Source of the DNA: Myxococcales bacterium
GTDB lineage: Bacteria > Myxococcota > UBA727 > VGSZ01
NCBI GenBank assembly: GCA_023248635.1
Contig: JAHFED010000003.1
Span: 124,001 to 188,000 of the forward strand
Direction of reading: 5' to 3'
Length of the DNA: 64,000 nt
Shown here: positions 8,759 through 16,879 of the stretch, piece after piece
Numbering within the stretch: position 1 is the first letter of the stretch
Layout of the letters: the number at the start of each line of letters is the position of its first letter
Program-made: the position numbers and the translations under genes
Notes under the pieces: model-generated
Seen by the model: the letters and a program-made list of their open reading frames with translations, nothing else
The model's database searches: none
Told to the model about the DNA's origin: nothing

Positions 8759-8764
8759 TTAGCT
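8759..8764 (+). promoter_or_regulatory. Putative leaderless -10 box
   Basis: TTAGCT, 7 nt before the ATG at 8772. A TTGCCG lies 16 bp upstream and could serve as -35. No Shine-Dalgarno is present before this gene. Confidence 0.4.
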
Positions 8765-8771
8765 CTTCAGC

Positions 8772-9518
8772 ATGTTCGCCATTGCTGCAGCTGTCGTTGC
8801 CGGTCTCTTGGCCGGTGGGCTTGTGAGCCTCGCCTTCACCTGGTGGGCAGGTATCCTGCCGGCCGTCGTCGTCGGCGTCGCTGCTTACGTGCTCTTGGTC
8901 TTTCGCGTGAACAAGCAGGTGCAGCTCGCCATGGGCGGGGTGATGCAAGCCGTGCAGAAGCGCGACGTCGACGGCGCCATCTCGATGTTGCAGGCGGTGC
9001 AGCTGCGCTTTGGCCCTTGGGCTCCCTTTCTCGGGAGTCAGATCGATGGGCAGATCGGCGCCATCCACTTCATGAAGAAGGAGTTCGACAAGGCCCGGCC
9101 CCGCCTCGAGCGCGCTTTCATTCGCGGATGGGACTCCAAGCTGATGCTCGCGATCTTGCTCTCGGGCGCCCTCGATCCAAAGAAGCTGAAGAAGCAGGAG
9201 CTGACCCTGGCCCCCGTCGACGAGCTGATGGAGAAGGTCGTGCGCTTTTCGCCCAAGCAAGGCCTGCTGTGGTCGACGTGGGCCTGGCTGCACTGGACCA
9301 ATGGCGACACCCCTCGGGCCCTGCAGATCCTCTCCCGCGGCAAAGAGAAGCTCGCCGACAGCGACGTGCATCTGGGGGGCAACCTGCTGGCCCTGCAGAA
9401 CGAAAAGAAGATGAAGATGAAGGGCTACGGCGAAACCTGGTACGCCCTGCACCTCGAGCAGCACCCCATGCTGATGGAGCAGAAGCGCGGCGGTCAGGTG
9501 CGCTTCGCCCGACGCTGA
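8772..9518 (+). CDS. Membrane-anchored TPR-like protein
   Basis: A 248-residue protein of unknown function. Two adjacent hydrophobic segments (about 1-22 and 25-45) form a hairpin anchor. The rest is soluble and helical: VMQAVQKRDVDGAISMLQ, GAIHFMKKEFDKARPRLERAF and LHWTNGDTPRALQILSRG have the size and Ala/Gly spacing of TPR-type helix pairs. It likely scaffolds protein contacts at the inner membrane. It converges with the NUDIX gene with no gap, both stops being adjacent at 9518/9519. Confidence 0.65.
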   Translation: MFAIAAAVVAGLLAGGLVSLAFTWWAGILPAVVVGVAAYVLLVFRVNKQVQLAMGGVMQAVQKRDVDGAISMLQAVQLRFGPWAPFLGSQIDGQIGAIHFMKKEFDKARPRLERAFIRGWDSKLMLAILLSGALDPKKLKKQELTLAPVDELMEKVVRFSPKQGLLWSTWAWLHWTNGDTPRALQILSRGKEKLADSDVHLGGNLLALQNEKKMKMKGYGETWYALHLEQHPMLMEQKRGGQVRFARR

Positions 9519-10385
9519 TCAGCCGTGGAACACGTGGCTGCGGGCGATCTTGCCCTTGGCGTTGACGACGTAGAGCTCGGCGACGACGAGATCGGGCTCG
9601 CCGGGCACCTTGCGCAAATACTCCAGCACCACGCTGTCGCCGTCGGCGGTGACGCGGCGTTCTTCGTAGCGCAGCTGCGGACGCCTTTCGAAAGACTCGC
9701 GCCACCAGGTGCTCAAAGCCGCCTTGCCGCGGATCTCGCCACAGGTCTCGGGCTGCCAGTCGCGCAGCTTGGGAGACACATGGATGGCGTCGTCGGTGTA
9801 GAGCGCGAGCAGGCCGTCGAGGTCCCGGGCATTGAAGCGCGCCAACCAGGCTCGGGCCGTGCCCACCAGCGCCGACCGTCCACCCACCAAAGCCCGCAGC
9901 GTCAGATCGCGAACGTTGACGGGGCATTCCAAGACGGCGACGGCAGCGGCGTCGACGAAGACGTAGTCGTCGAATTCGTCGTTGGGACGGATGGGCGCTT
10001 CTTCGCTCACGTCGACATCGGCGATGAAGCAGAAATTCTGGTGCAGGCCTTTGGATCCCGCGAGGTGCTCCTCATAAGCAAAGAGACCGGCGGGCGCGCC
10101 ATCGACGGCGTCGTCGGGGAGAGTGAAGGTGCCTTCGAGACCCGTTTCCTCGCGCAGCTCGCGGCGGGCGGCGTCGAGGGGGCTCTCGTTGCCGGCGGGG
10201 GAAAGCTCGGTGCCCCCCTCGATCTCGCCGCCGACCGGCAGCCAGGTACCGAGGCGCTTGTGGCGAATGAGCAGCACCTTGCCGGCGTGCGGTCCTCGGG
10301 TGCAGCGCGCAAAGACCGAGACGGAAAAAGCACGGCGACCAGGTGCTGGAGGGGGAGTAGCGCTCATCGCAGCAGTGTCGTCCAT
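9519..10385 (-). CDS. NUDIX hydrolase fused to SnoaL-like domain
   Basis: A 288-residue two-domain protein. Residues of about 18-165 form a NUDIX domain: KVLLIRHKRLGTWLPVGGEI, then AARRELREETGLEG, the core of the catalytic box that binds Mg2+ and cleaves nucleoside-diphosphate-linked compounds. The box has a small insertion (GGTELSPAGNE) before it. Residues 172-288 form an NTF2/SnoaL-like fold (WLARFNARDLDGLLALYTDDAIHVSPKL, then WWRESFERRP and SVVLEYLRK). The second domain may bind or process a small ligand. A second in-frame ATG lies six codons in. It is transcribed away from the graspetide operon, and no functional link to it is evident. Confidence 0.8.
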   Translation of the reverse strand: MDDTAAMSATPPPAPGRRAFSVSVFARCTRGPHAGKVLLIRHKRLGTWLPVGGEIEGGTELSPAGNESPLDAARRELREETGLEGTFTLPDDAVDGAPAGLFAYEEHLAGSKGLHQNFCFIADVDVSEEAPIRPNDEFDDYVFVDAAAVAVLECPVNVRDLTLRALVGGRSALVGTARAWLARFNARDLDGLLALYTDDAIHVSPKLRDWQPETCGEIRGKAALSTWWRESFERRPQLRYEERRVTADGDSVVLEYLRKVPGEPDLVVAELYVVNAKGKIARSHVFHG

Positions 10386-10603
10386 GGCGCGGCGGCGGAC
10401 AACGCAAGCGCTCCGTCGACGTAGACCGCGCCGCGATGAGCCTGGATGCCGCTCTGGTGCGCGATCTCGTGCAGGGATCGTGTTGGAATACGCGCCCTCT
10501 CCTCGCTGCCCGGTCTTGACGCTGCCCGGTCTTGACGCTGCCGCAGCGCTCTCGGAGACGAAGGGGTTTGTGCACCCTCGAATGTTGCGTGGTATCGCCG
10601 AGC

Positions 10604-11521
10604 ATGGCGATTGAACGGCTGGCGCTCGTCGTCGTTGCGGTCTTGCTCGCCACCGGTGCGGCGCTGCTGATCGCCAGCGGGAGCCTGGTCGGGTTGAGCT
10701 CCTCTTCGCCGGCGGGCCCGATCCCTGCGCATCCCGGGGCTGGCGCTGCCGGGGAGCAGGTGAGTGAAACCTGGCTCGGCGTGCTGGTTGCTCCCGAAGC
10801 CGTCGACGTCACGCCGCGCTCGGATGTGCGGGTGCAGCGCATGGAAGTCGCTCTGGGTGAGCACGTCTCGGCTGGCCAACGCCTTGCGACCCTCGATCTC
10901 CGAGATCTGCAGCGCCAAGCCTCGAAGGTCGGCGCCGCCGTCGTCACCGCCGAAGCCGAGCAGCGCACCGCCGAAGCCGAGCTGCTGGAACAACGCGAGC
11001 GCCACGAGCGCCTGAAGTCCCTGCTGCCCCATGTTCCCGCTGCCGACGTCGTCGCTGCCGGCAACCGCGAGAGCGTGCTCGCCGCCCGCGTCGAGACTGC
11101 GGTGGCTGCTGTGGCCGAGCGCCGCGCCGCCGTCGACGAATTGGCCTCGCTGCTTGCGGCGGCCGAGCTCCGCGCCCCCTTCGACGGCGTCGTCGCTGTG
11201 CGCATGGCCGATGCGGGGGCACTGGTTGGTCCCGGACATCCACTGGCGCGCATTCTCAAGACCGGCGCGCTGCGGGTGCGCATGGCCCTGCCCCAAGGTG
11301 ACGCAGCCCTGGTGCATGTCGGTGACGTCGTCGCCGTCGACGTCGGGGGAGTGGCCCCGCTGAGCGGCGTGATCGACGCACTCTCGCCAGAGATCGACGA
11401 TTCGGCGCGCATGGTCTTCGCCGAAGCCCGTCTCGAGCCGACGGCGTCGACGCTGCCGGCTGGTGCCGTCGCCCGCATTTCTCGCCCAGCGCCGACCAGC
11501 CGCCGTGGAGCCCCGCAGTGA
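10604..11521 (+). CDS. HlyD-type periplasmic adaptor (first)
   Basis: A 305-residue membrane-fusion protein. One N-terminal transmembrane helix (about 5-28) is followed by a biotinyl-lipoyl half-domain (VRVQRMEVALGEHVSAGQRLATLD), a coiled-coil hairpin (about 90-175, rich in Ala/Glu/Arg) and the second half (AELRAPFDGVVAVRMADAGALVGPG). Such adaptors bridge an inner-membrane transporter to an outer-membrane channel. It is the first gene of the graspetide operon and overlaps the second adaptor by GTGA. The ATG at 10604 is chosen because it immediately precedes the membrane helix. No TolC-type gene is near. Confidence 0.8.
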   Translation: MAIERLALVVVAVLLATGAALLIASGSLVGLSSSSPAGPIPAHPGAGAAGEQVSETWLGVLVAPEAVDVTPRSDVRVQRMEVALGEHVSAGQRLATLDLRDLQRQASKVGAAVVTAEAEQRTAEAELLEQRERHERLKSLLPHVPAADVVAAGNRESVLAARVETAVAAVAERRAAVDELASLLAAAELRAPFDGVVAVRMADAGALVGPGHPLARILKTGALRVRMALPQGDAALVHVGDVVAVDVGGVAPLSGVIDALSPEIDDSARMVFAEARLEPTASTLPAGAVARISRPAPTSRRGAPQ

Positions 11522-12441
11522 CCGAGGTGCCGCTCTTTCGCGCGGAGGCGGTGCGCCACCACGAGCGTGAGCGTGGCGGCGACATGCTGCGCTTGTCGCC
11601 GGCCTGGATCTCACACTCCTACCGGGGTCTGGTGCTGGCCCTTGGCGCGGCCTTCGTCTTCTCGCTGGTCGCCGAGCTCGACGAGCACGCCCGTGGCCCC
11701 GTCGTCGTCCGCGTGACCGACGGGGCTCTGGTCACCGCCGTCGCTGCTGGCACGGTGCGCGTGGTTCAAGCGACGCCCGGCTCCCGCACCGAGGCCGGGG
11801 ATGCGTTGGTGCGTTTCAACGACGACGAAGAAAGGGCCGATCTCGTGCGCCTGACCCACGAGTTCGAGCTGCAACTCGCGAAACTCCTGGTCGATCCGCG
11901 CGATCAAACAGCCCGCGCCGCCGTCGTCGGCCTGCGCGCCGATCGGGAACGCGCTCTGGCCCGCATCGATGCCCGCGTCGTCAGGGCCCCCCGCGCCGGC
12001 GTCGTGCGCGACGTGCGCATCCGTCCAGGACAGCGCCTCGAAGCGGGCGACGCCGTCCTCACCGTCGTCGGCGATGATGCGCGCTTCACTTTGGCGGCCT
12101 TTCTCCCCGGGCATGCGCGCCCGCTGATCGCGCCTGGCGACAAATTGGTGGTCGAGCTCGAGGGCTACCGCGAACACCGAGCAGCCTTCGTCGTCGAAAG
12201 CGTCGGCGACGAGCTCATCGGGCCCACCGAGGTGCGCCGCTATTTGGGCCCCGAGATCGGCGACGCCGTCCCCGTCGTCGGACCGGTGGTCATCGTGACC
12301 GCATCCATCGGCGCCGGCACCTTCCTCGTCGACGGCCGCAGCATCGGCTACCACGACGGCATGTTGGGCTACGCCGACGTCGCCACCCGTCGAGAGCGAC
12401 TGCTCTTCGCGCTGGTGCCAGGTTTGCGAGGCCTGTTTTGA
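11518..12441 (+). CDS. HlyD-type periplasmic adaptor (second)
   Basis: A 307-residue HlyD-family protein starting at a GTG that overlaps the previous stop. One transmembrane helix (about 38-58, LVLALGAAFVFSLVAEL) is followed by a split lipoyl domain (AAGTVRVVQATPGSRTEAGD and VVRAPRAGVVRDVRIRPGQR), a short coiled coil and a beta-barrel part. The arrangement matches adaptors paired with peptidase-containing ABC exporters. Having two different adaptors suggests a heteromeric assembly with the downstream transporter. It overlaps the transporter start by TTGA, so the three export genes are translationally coupled. Confidence 0.82.
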   Translation: MTEVPLFRAEAVRHHERERGGDMLRLSPAWISHSYRGLVLALGAAFVFSLVAELDEHARGPVVVRVTDGALVTAVAAGTVRVVQATPGSRTEAGDALVRFNDDEERADLVRLTHEFELQLAKLLVDPRDQTARAAVVGLRADRERALARIDARVVRAPRAGVVRDVRIRPGQRLEAGDAVLTVVGDDARFTLAAFLPGHARPLIAPGDKLVVELEGYREHRAAFVVESVGDELIGPTEVRRYLGPEIGDAVPVVGPVVIVTASIGAGTFLVDGRSIGYHDGMLGYADVATRRERLLFALVPGLRGLF

Positions 12442-14699
12442 GCCGTGCCAACGGCTCGGACATCAATGCTGTGACGACGACGACGACGACGAAGACGTTG
12501 GCGGAGCGCTTTCCGGCTTTGGCGCGTCTCGGGATTTTCTCGGGCCATCGCGTGCCGGTGGTGTTGCAGCTCGAAGACGCCGATTGCGCCGCGGCGTGCC
12601 TCGCCATGGTGCTTGGGATCTATGGCCGGCACGTGCCCTTGCGCGAGGTCCGCGACGCCGCCGCCCCCGGACGGGATGGACACACCGCCCGCGTTCTCCT
12701 CGAGGCCGGTCACGTCTTTGGCCTGCGGGGGCGGGCCGCCCGCGTCGATCTGGATGCCCTGCCTTTCCTGCAAGCCGGCACGATCTTGCACTGGAACATG
12801 AGCCACTTCGTCGTCTTCGAGCGCAGCCGCAAAGGTGCCGTCGACGTCGTCGATCCTGCGGTGGGTCGCATCAGCCTTCCGCTCGAGGACTTCAAGCGCG
12901 CCTTTACCGGCGTCGTGCTCCTCTTTGAACCAGGCGAGGGCTTCGCCGCGCGCACCAAAGGCGCCTCCGCCGTCGCGCGTCACCTGCGCGTGGTGCTGGC
13001 CCACTCCGATCTCGTGACCCGCATCGTCGTCACCAGCCTCGCGCTGCAGCTGCTGGGTCTCGCCTTTCCTCTCATCACCGCCACCATCGTTGATCGCGTG
13101 GTGCCACGCGCCGACCTCCCTTTGCTCAGCGTGGTGGGTGCCGGCGTGTGCGCCGTCGTCGCCTTCGTGTTGCTGGGATCGCTGGTGCGCTCGCACTTGC
13201 TCTTGCACCTGCGCGTGCGGCTCGAGGCGACGTTGACGACGACGCTGGTGGAGCATCTGCTTGGCCTCCCCTACGCGTATTTTCTGCACCGCTCGGCGGG
13301 CGATCTGCTGGCGCGCCTCTCGAGCCTCGCGGTGGTGAGAGAGACCCTGACCGGTGCCACCGTCGGCGCCTTGCTCGATGGCGTTCTCGTCGCCCTCTAC
13401 GCCATCGCGCTCGTCGTGTTTGGCAAGGCCATCGGCGTCGCTGCCGTCGTGCTCGGGCTGCTGCAAGTAGGCGTCATCGTGTTCACGGCACGCCGACGGC
13501 GCGAGCTGCTGGCCGAGGCTCTGGCCCTGCAAGCACGGGCGGCCGGGATGCAGGTGGAGATGATCACCGGCGTGCAGACCCTCAAGGCCATCGCCGCCGA
13601 AGGGCGGGTGATCGCGCGCTGGGCCGACGCCTTCGTCGACGTCCTGAATGCCGGCTTGGTGCGCGGGCGCCTCGAGGCGGCGTCGGATGCCTTGTTGGCG
13701 GCCCTGCGCGTGGCCTCACCGCTCGCAGTGTTGGCGCTGGGCGCGTTGGCCGTCGTCAATGGCGAGCTCTCGCTGGGATCGATGTTGGGCCTGTCGGCGC
13801 TGGCCGGGGCCTTCTTTGGTCCCCTGGCGAACCTCGTCGGGGTCGCCGCCCAGTTGCAGATGCTGCAGAGCTACGTCGCCCGCATCGACGACGTGCTCGA
13901 TCATCCCCTCGAGGGCACCGGCGAACGGCGGCCGGCTCCGACGCTGACGGGCGCCATCGCCGTCGACGACGTCTCCTTCCGCTATGGCGCCGCCGGATCG
14001 CTGGTCTTGCAACACGTGTGCGTCGAGATCCCCGCGGGATCTTTCGTCGCCATCGTCGGCCGCTCGGGGGCTGGCAAGTCCACACTCGCTCAGCTCTTGC
14101 TTGGGCTGCACGAGCCGAGCGCAGGCCGGGTCACCTTCGACGGCGTCGACGTCGCCACCGTCGAGCTCCGCTCCTTGCGCCGCCAGCTCGGCGTGGTGCC
14201 CGAAGACCCGGGGCTCTTCGCCGGCACCATCCGCGACAACATCACCTTGGCCGCGCCCGACGCCACCCTCGACGACGTCGTCGACGCCGCCCGGCGGGCT
14301 GCGATCTTGGACGAGATCCTGGCCATGCCCCTCGGCCTCGACACGCTGGTGGGCGACCGCGGAGCCCGTTTGTCGGGGGGTCAACGCCAACGCGTGGCTC
14401 TGGCCCGCGCGCTGCTGGCTCGACCGGCAGTGCTGCTGCTCGATGAGGCCACCAGTGCACTCGACGCCGCCACGGAGGCCGCCGTGCAGGCGAATCTGGC
14501 CGCGTTGCGCTGTACCCGCGTGGTCATCGCCCACCGGCTGTCGACAGTGACCCAGGCCGATCTGATCCTGGTGCTGGAGGGGGGTCAGCTCATCGAACGC
14601 GGCACCCACCAAGAGCTGCTGGCCGTGGGCGGCGCTTACGCCCGTCTGGTGGCAGCGCAGCTGGGCTCGGCTGTGACCGGCACACCGAAAGCGCTTTGA
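12438..14699 (+). CDS. C39-peptidase-containing ABC exporter (PCAT)
   Basis: A 753-residue bifunctional exporter. Residues 30-155 form a peptidase C39 domain: Gln44, Cys50 in EDADCAAAC, His123 in NMSHFVV and Asp139 in VVDP make a full catalytic set. A six-helix ABC transmembrane domain follows (about 185-470). The nucleotide-binding domain has Walker A GRSGAGKST, signature LSGGQ and Walker B LLLDEATS. Such proteins cut the leader after a double-Gly-type site and export the peptide. The start is a TTG overlapping the previous stop. The next gene encodes a peptide with a matching ELDEVVGA site, so this is very probably its dedicated protease and exporter. Confidence 0.92.
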   Translation: MSRANGSDINAVTTTTTTKTLAERFPALARLGIFSGHRVPVVLQLEDADCAAACLAMVLGIYGRHVPLREVRDAAAPGRDGHTARVLLEAGHVFGLRGRAARVDLDALPFLQAGTILHWNMSHFVVFERSRKGAVDVVDPAVGRISLPLEDFKRAFTGVVLLFEPGEGFAARTKGASAVARHLRVVLAHSDLVTRIVVTSLALQLLGLAFPLITATIVDRVVPRADLPLLSVVGAGVCAVVAFVLLGSLVRSHLLLHLRVRLEATLTTTLVEHLLGLPYAYFLHRSAGDLLARLSSLAVVRETLTGATVGALLDGVLVALYAIALVVFGKAIGVAAVVLGLLQVGVIVFTARRRRELLAEALALQARAAGMQVEMITGVQTLKAIAAEGRVIARWADAFVDVLNAGLVRGRLEAASDALLAALRVASPLAVLALGALAVVNGELSLGSMLGLSALAGAFFGPLANLVGVAAQLQMLQSYVARIDDVLDHPLEGTGERRPAPTLTGAIAVDDVSFRYGAAGSLVLQHVCVEIPAGSFVAIVGRSGAGKSTLAQLLLGLHEPSAGRVTFDGVDVATVELRSLRRQLGVVPEDPGLFAGTIRDNITLAAPDATLDDVVDAARRAAILDEILAMPLGLDTLVGDRGARLSGGQRQRVALARALLARPAVLLLDEATSALDAATEAAVQANLAALRCTRVVIAHRLSTVTQADLILVLEGGQLIERGTHQELLAVGGAYARLVAAQLGSAVTGTPKAL

Positions 14700-14752
14700 C
14701 AGGCCCCGGACCCAATGCGACAGGTGCGGCCCGCTACCCAAGGGAGAGACTC

Positions 14753-14932
14753 ATGAGCAACGACAACAACGAAAAGCCCGCGCTGCCCTTCTTCGCCCGC
14801 TTCCTCGAAGGCCAAGAGCTCGATGAAGTCGTCGGCGCCAGAGGTGCCCGCACCTTGAAATACCCCTCCGACGCCGACGAAGCCGTAACGATGAAGTATC
14901 CGTCCGACGACGACGAAACGATCAAGCAATAG
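14753..14932 (+). CDS. Two-core graspetide (microviridin-type) precursor
   Basis: A 59-residue RiPP precursor with GGGAGAG before its ATG. The leader carries PFFARFLE (residues 12-19), the helix that microviridin ATP-grasp ligases bind, then ELDEVVGA (22-29), a double-Gly-type C39 cleavage site. The core has two repeats, TLKYPSDADE (34-43) and TMKYPSDDDE (46-55). Each holds the microviridin T-x-K-Y-P-S-D motif. In microviridins Thr and Ser form esters with acidic residues and Lys forms an amide; position 9 is Asp here instead of the usual Glu. Export gene upstream and two ligases downstream, 9 bp away, support the role. The product may be a protease inhibitor, as for known microviridins. Confidence 0.93.
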   Translation: MSNDNNEKPALPFFARFLEGQELDEVVGARGARTLKYPSDADEAVTMKYPSDDDETIKQ

Positions 14933-14941
14933 TGGCGTTCG

Positions 14942-15907
14942 ATGAGCGGGACCGTTCTCCTGCTCACGCACACCGGTGATTTCTTCACCATCGATCGCGT
15001 TGCGGCCGCACTCCAACAGCTGGGGGCGCGGCCGTTTCGTTTGGACACCGACCGTTTCCCCGCGAGCTTGGGCTTGTCCCACCGCTCGGGTTCGGGGGCG
15101 AGCCTGGTGCGGCGCGACGGCGGCGATGAGCTGGTCCTTGAGGACGTTTCGGCGGTCTGGGTGCGGCACATCTGGCAGCCCAGTCTCGATCCCGCGCTCG
15201 ACCCGCGATTCGTCGAGCACAGCCTGCGCGAGACCTACGCCGCCTTCACGGGGCTGCTCGATGCGCTGCACGGCGCCTCCTGGATCGACAGACCAGTCGT
15301 TGCCAGCGCCGCCGAGGACAAAGCGCGCCAGCTCCGACTCGCAAAAGACGCAGGCCTCGCGATCCCACGGACTCTGCTGAGCAACGATCCCGTCGCCGTG
15401 CGCGCCTTCGCCGCCGAGATTGCGGCGCCCATCGTCTGCAAGCTCCTGCGTCCCCTATCGGTCAGCATGGGTCGCAGCGGGGCCTTCGTCGGCACCAACC
15501 TCCTGCGCCCCGAGGACCTCGCCGACCTCGAGGGCCTGCGCCACTGTCCCATGCTCTTTCAAGAGCGCATCGAGAAAGAACGTGAGCTTCGCATCGTCTT
15601 CGTCGACGGCGACGTCTTCTGTGGTTCCCTTTTTGCGCCCCCCGGTTCGAAGGGGGGCGTCGATTGGCGCCTCGCCGAGCCGGGTGAGCTGGCCTGGCGA
15701 AAAGACAGCGTCCCCGACGACGTCGCCGCCGGCATCGGCGCTTTGATGGCACGGCTGGGGCTGCGCTTTGGGGCCCTCGATGTCATTCGCGAACCGGGGG
15801 GCCGGCACGTGTTCCTCGAGGTGAACCCCGGGGGCGAGTGGGGCATGCTCGAACGCGACCTTGGCCTCCCCATTTCGCTCGCCATCGCGCGCGCGCTGCT
15901 TCGGTGA
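14942..15907 (+). CDS. Graspetide ATP-grasp ligase (MvdC/MdnB-like)
   Basis: A 321-residue ATP-grasp enzyme that should form macrocyclic ester or amide links in the precursor. The N-terminal part (GTVLLLTHTGDFFTIDRVAAAL, then RPFRLDTDRFP and VWVRHIWQP) is the substrate-binding region seen in MvdC/MvdD-type ligases. The ATP-grasp part has IVCKLLRPLSVS (ATP-binding Lys), MLFQERIEKERELRIVFVDG, and the metal-binding FLEVNPGGEWGML near the end. It begins 9 bp after the precursor stop. Assignment to the MvdC (lactam) side rather than MvdD is by gene order and is tentative. Confidence 0.85.
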   Translation: MSGTVLLLTHTGDFFTIDRVAAALQQLGARPFRLDTDRFPASLGLSHRSGSGASLVRRDGGDELVLEDVSAVWVRHIWQPSLDPALDPRFVEHSLRETYAAFTGLLDALHGASWIDRPVVASAAEDKARQLRLAKDAGLAIPRTLLSNDPVAVRAFAAEIAAPIVCKLLRPLSVSMGRSGAFVGTNLLRPEDLADLEGLRHCPMLFQERIEKERELRIVFVDGDVFCGSLFAPPGSKGGVDWRLAEPGELAWRKDSVPDDVAAGIGALMARLGLRFGALDVIREPGGRHVFLEVNPGGEWGMLERDLGLPISLAIARALLR

Positions 15908-15913
15908 AGCGAC

Positions 15914-16879
15914 ATGCAAGTTCTCTTGGTCACAAAGAGCGACGACAACGAAAGCGTGCCTCTCGTTGCAGGCGCGCTGCGAGCCCGTGGCGCAGATCCG
16001 GTGCGCCTGGACACCGATCGTTTTCCCACCGAAGTGAAGCTCGCGCTGACCTGCTCCCGCGACGCCGAAGCCACGCACCTGATCATCGACGGCCGCACCA
16101 TCGACCTCGCCGACGTCGGCAGCGTCTGGTGGAGGAGGTTGAACGTCGCCGGCCGCCTGCCCCCCTCTGTGCCCGCGCCCCTGCGCGCGCCGAGCGTGCT
16201 CGAATCGCAGGCCAGTCTCTATGGTGCGCTGCAATCCCACCGCGGTCGCTTCATTGACCGACCAACGACCATCCGCGCCGCCGAGGTCAAAGCGCGGCAG
16301 ATGCAAGAGGCCCGCAAGCTCGGTCTCGACGTTCCCCGCACCCTCACCACCAACGACGCCGACGCCGTCCGCGCTTTTGCCAAAGACATCCCGCAGGGCC
16401 TGATCGTGAAGATGCTGTCGTCGTTCGCCGTGCACGAAGACGGCCTCGAAAAAGTGGTCTTCACCAACGAAGTCAGCGCCAGCGACCTCGGCGACCTCAG
16501 CGGCTTGCACCTCTGCCCGATGACTTTTCAGGAGAAGCTCGAAAAACAGGTCGAGCTGCGCGCCACCGTCGTCGGCAACCGCGTCTTCGTCGCCGCCGTC
16601 GATTCTCAAGCGAGTGAACGCGCCCGCCTCGATTGGCGCCGCGATGGCCGGGCTCTCGTCAAGTCCTGGAAACCCGTCGAGCTGCCCAAAGACGTCGAAG
16701 CCAAGCTCGTTGCCCTGGTCGCAGGCTTCGGCCTGACCTACAGCGCCGCGGATTTCATTCTCACGCCCGATGGACGCTGCGTGTTCCTCGAGTCGAACCC
16801 CGCGGGCGAATGGTTCTGGCTGCAGCTCTACGCCGGCCTGCCCATTGCCGACGCCCTCGCCGACGCCCTCGTCAGCTGA
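15914..16879 (+). CDS. Graspetide ATP-grasp ligase (MvdD/MdnC-like)
   Basis: A 321-residue paralogue of the preceding ligase, 6 bp downstream. Features are VRLDTDRFP and SVWWRRL in the N-terminal domain, LIVKMLSSFAVHEDG at the ATP-binding Lys, CPMTFQEKLEKQVELRATVV, SERARLDWRR and the metal-binding VFLESNPAGEW. The TFQE...ELR.TVVG...VFVAAVDSQ...LDWRR pattern resembles MvdD/MdnC, the enzyme that makes the two ester bonds in microviridins. It is the last gene of the cluster and converges with miaB, overlapping its 3' end by 8 bp. No acetyltransferase gene (mdnD) is present. Confidence 0.87.
   Translation: MQVLLVTKSDDNESVPLVAGALRARGADPVRLDTDRFPTEVKLALTCSRDAEATHLIIDGRTIDLADVGSVWWRRLNVAGRLPPSVPAPLRAPSVLESQASLYGALQSHRGRFIDRPTTIRAAEVKARQMQEARKLGLDVPRTLTTNDADAVRAFAKDIPQGLIVKMLSSFAVHEDGLEKVVFTNEVSASDLGDLSGLHLCPMTFQEKLEKQVELRATVVGNRVFVAAVDSQASERARLDWRRDGRALVKSWKPVELPKDVEAKLVALVAGFGLTYSAADFILTPDGRCVFLESNPAGEWFWLQLYAGLPIADALADALVS

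Noticed and set aside
10436-10519. 27-codon frame upstream of the first HlyD gene
   Set aside because: No ribosome site and no RiPP-like motif; a 16-bp direct repeat (CTGCCCGGTCTTGACG type) at its end explains part of it. Too weak to call a gene.
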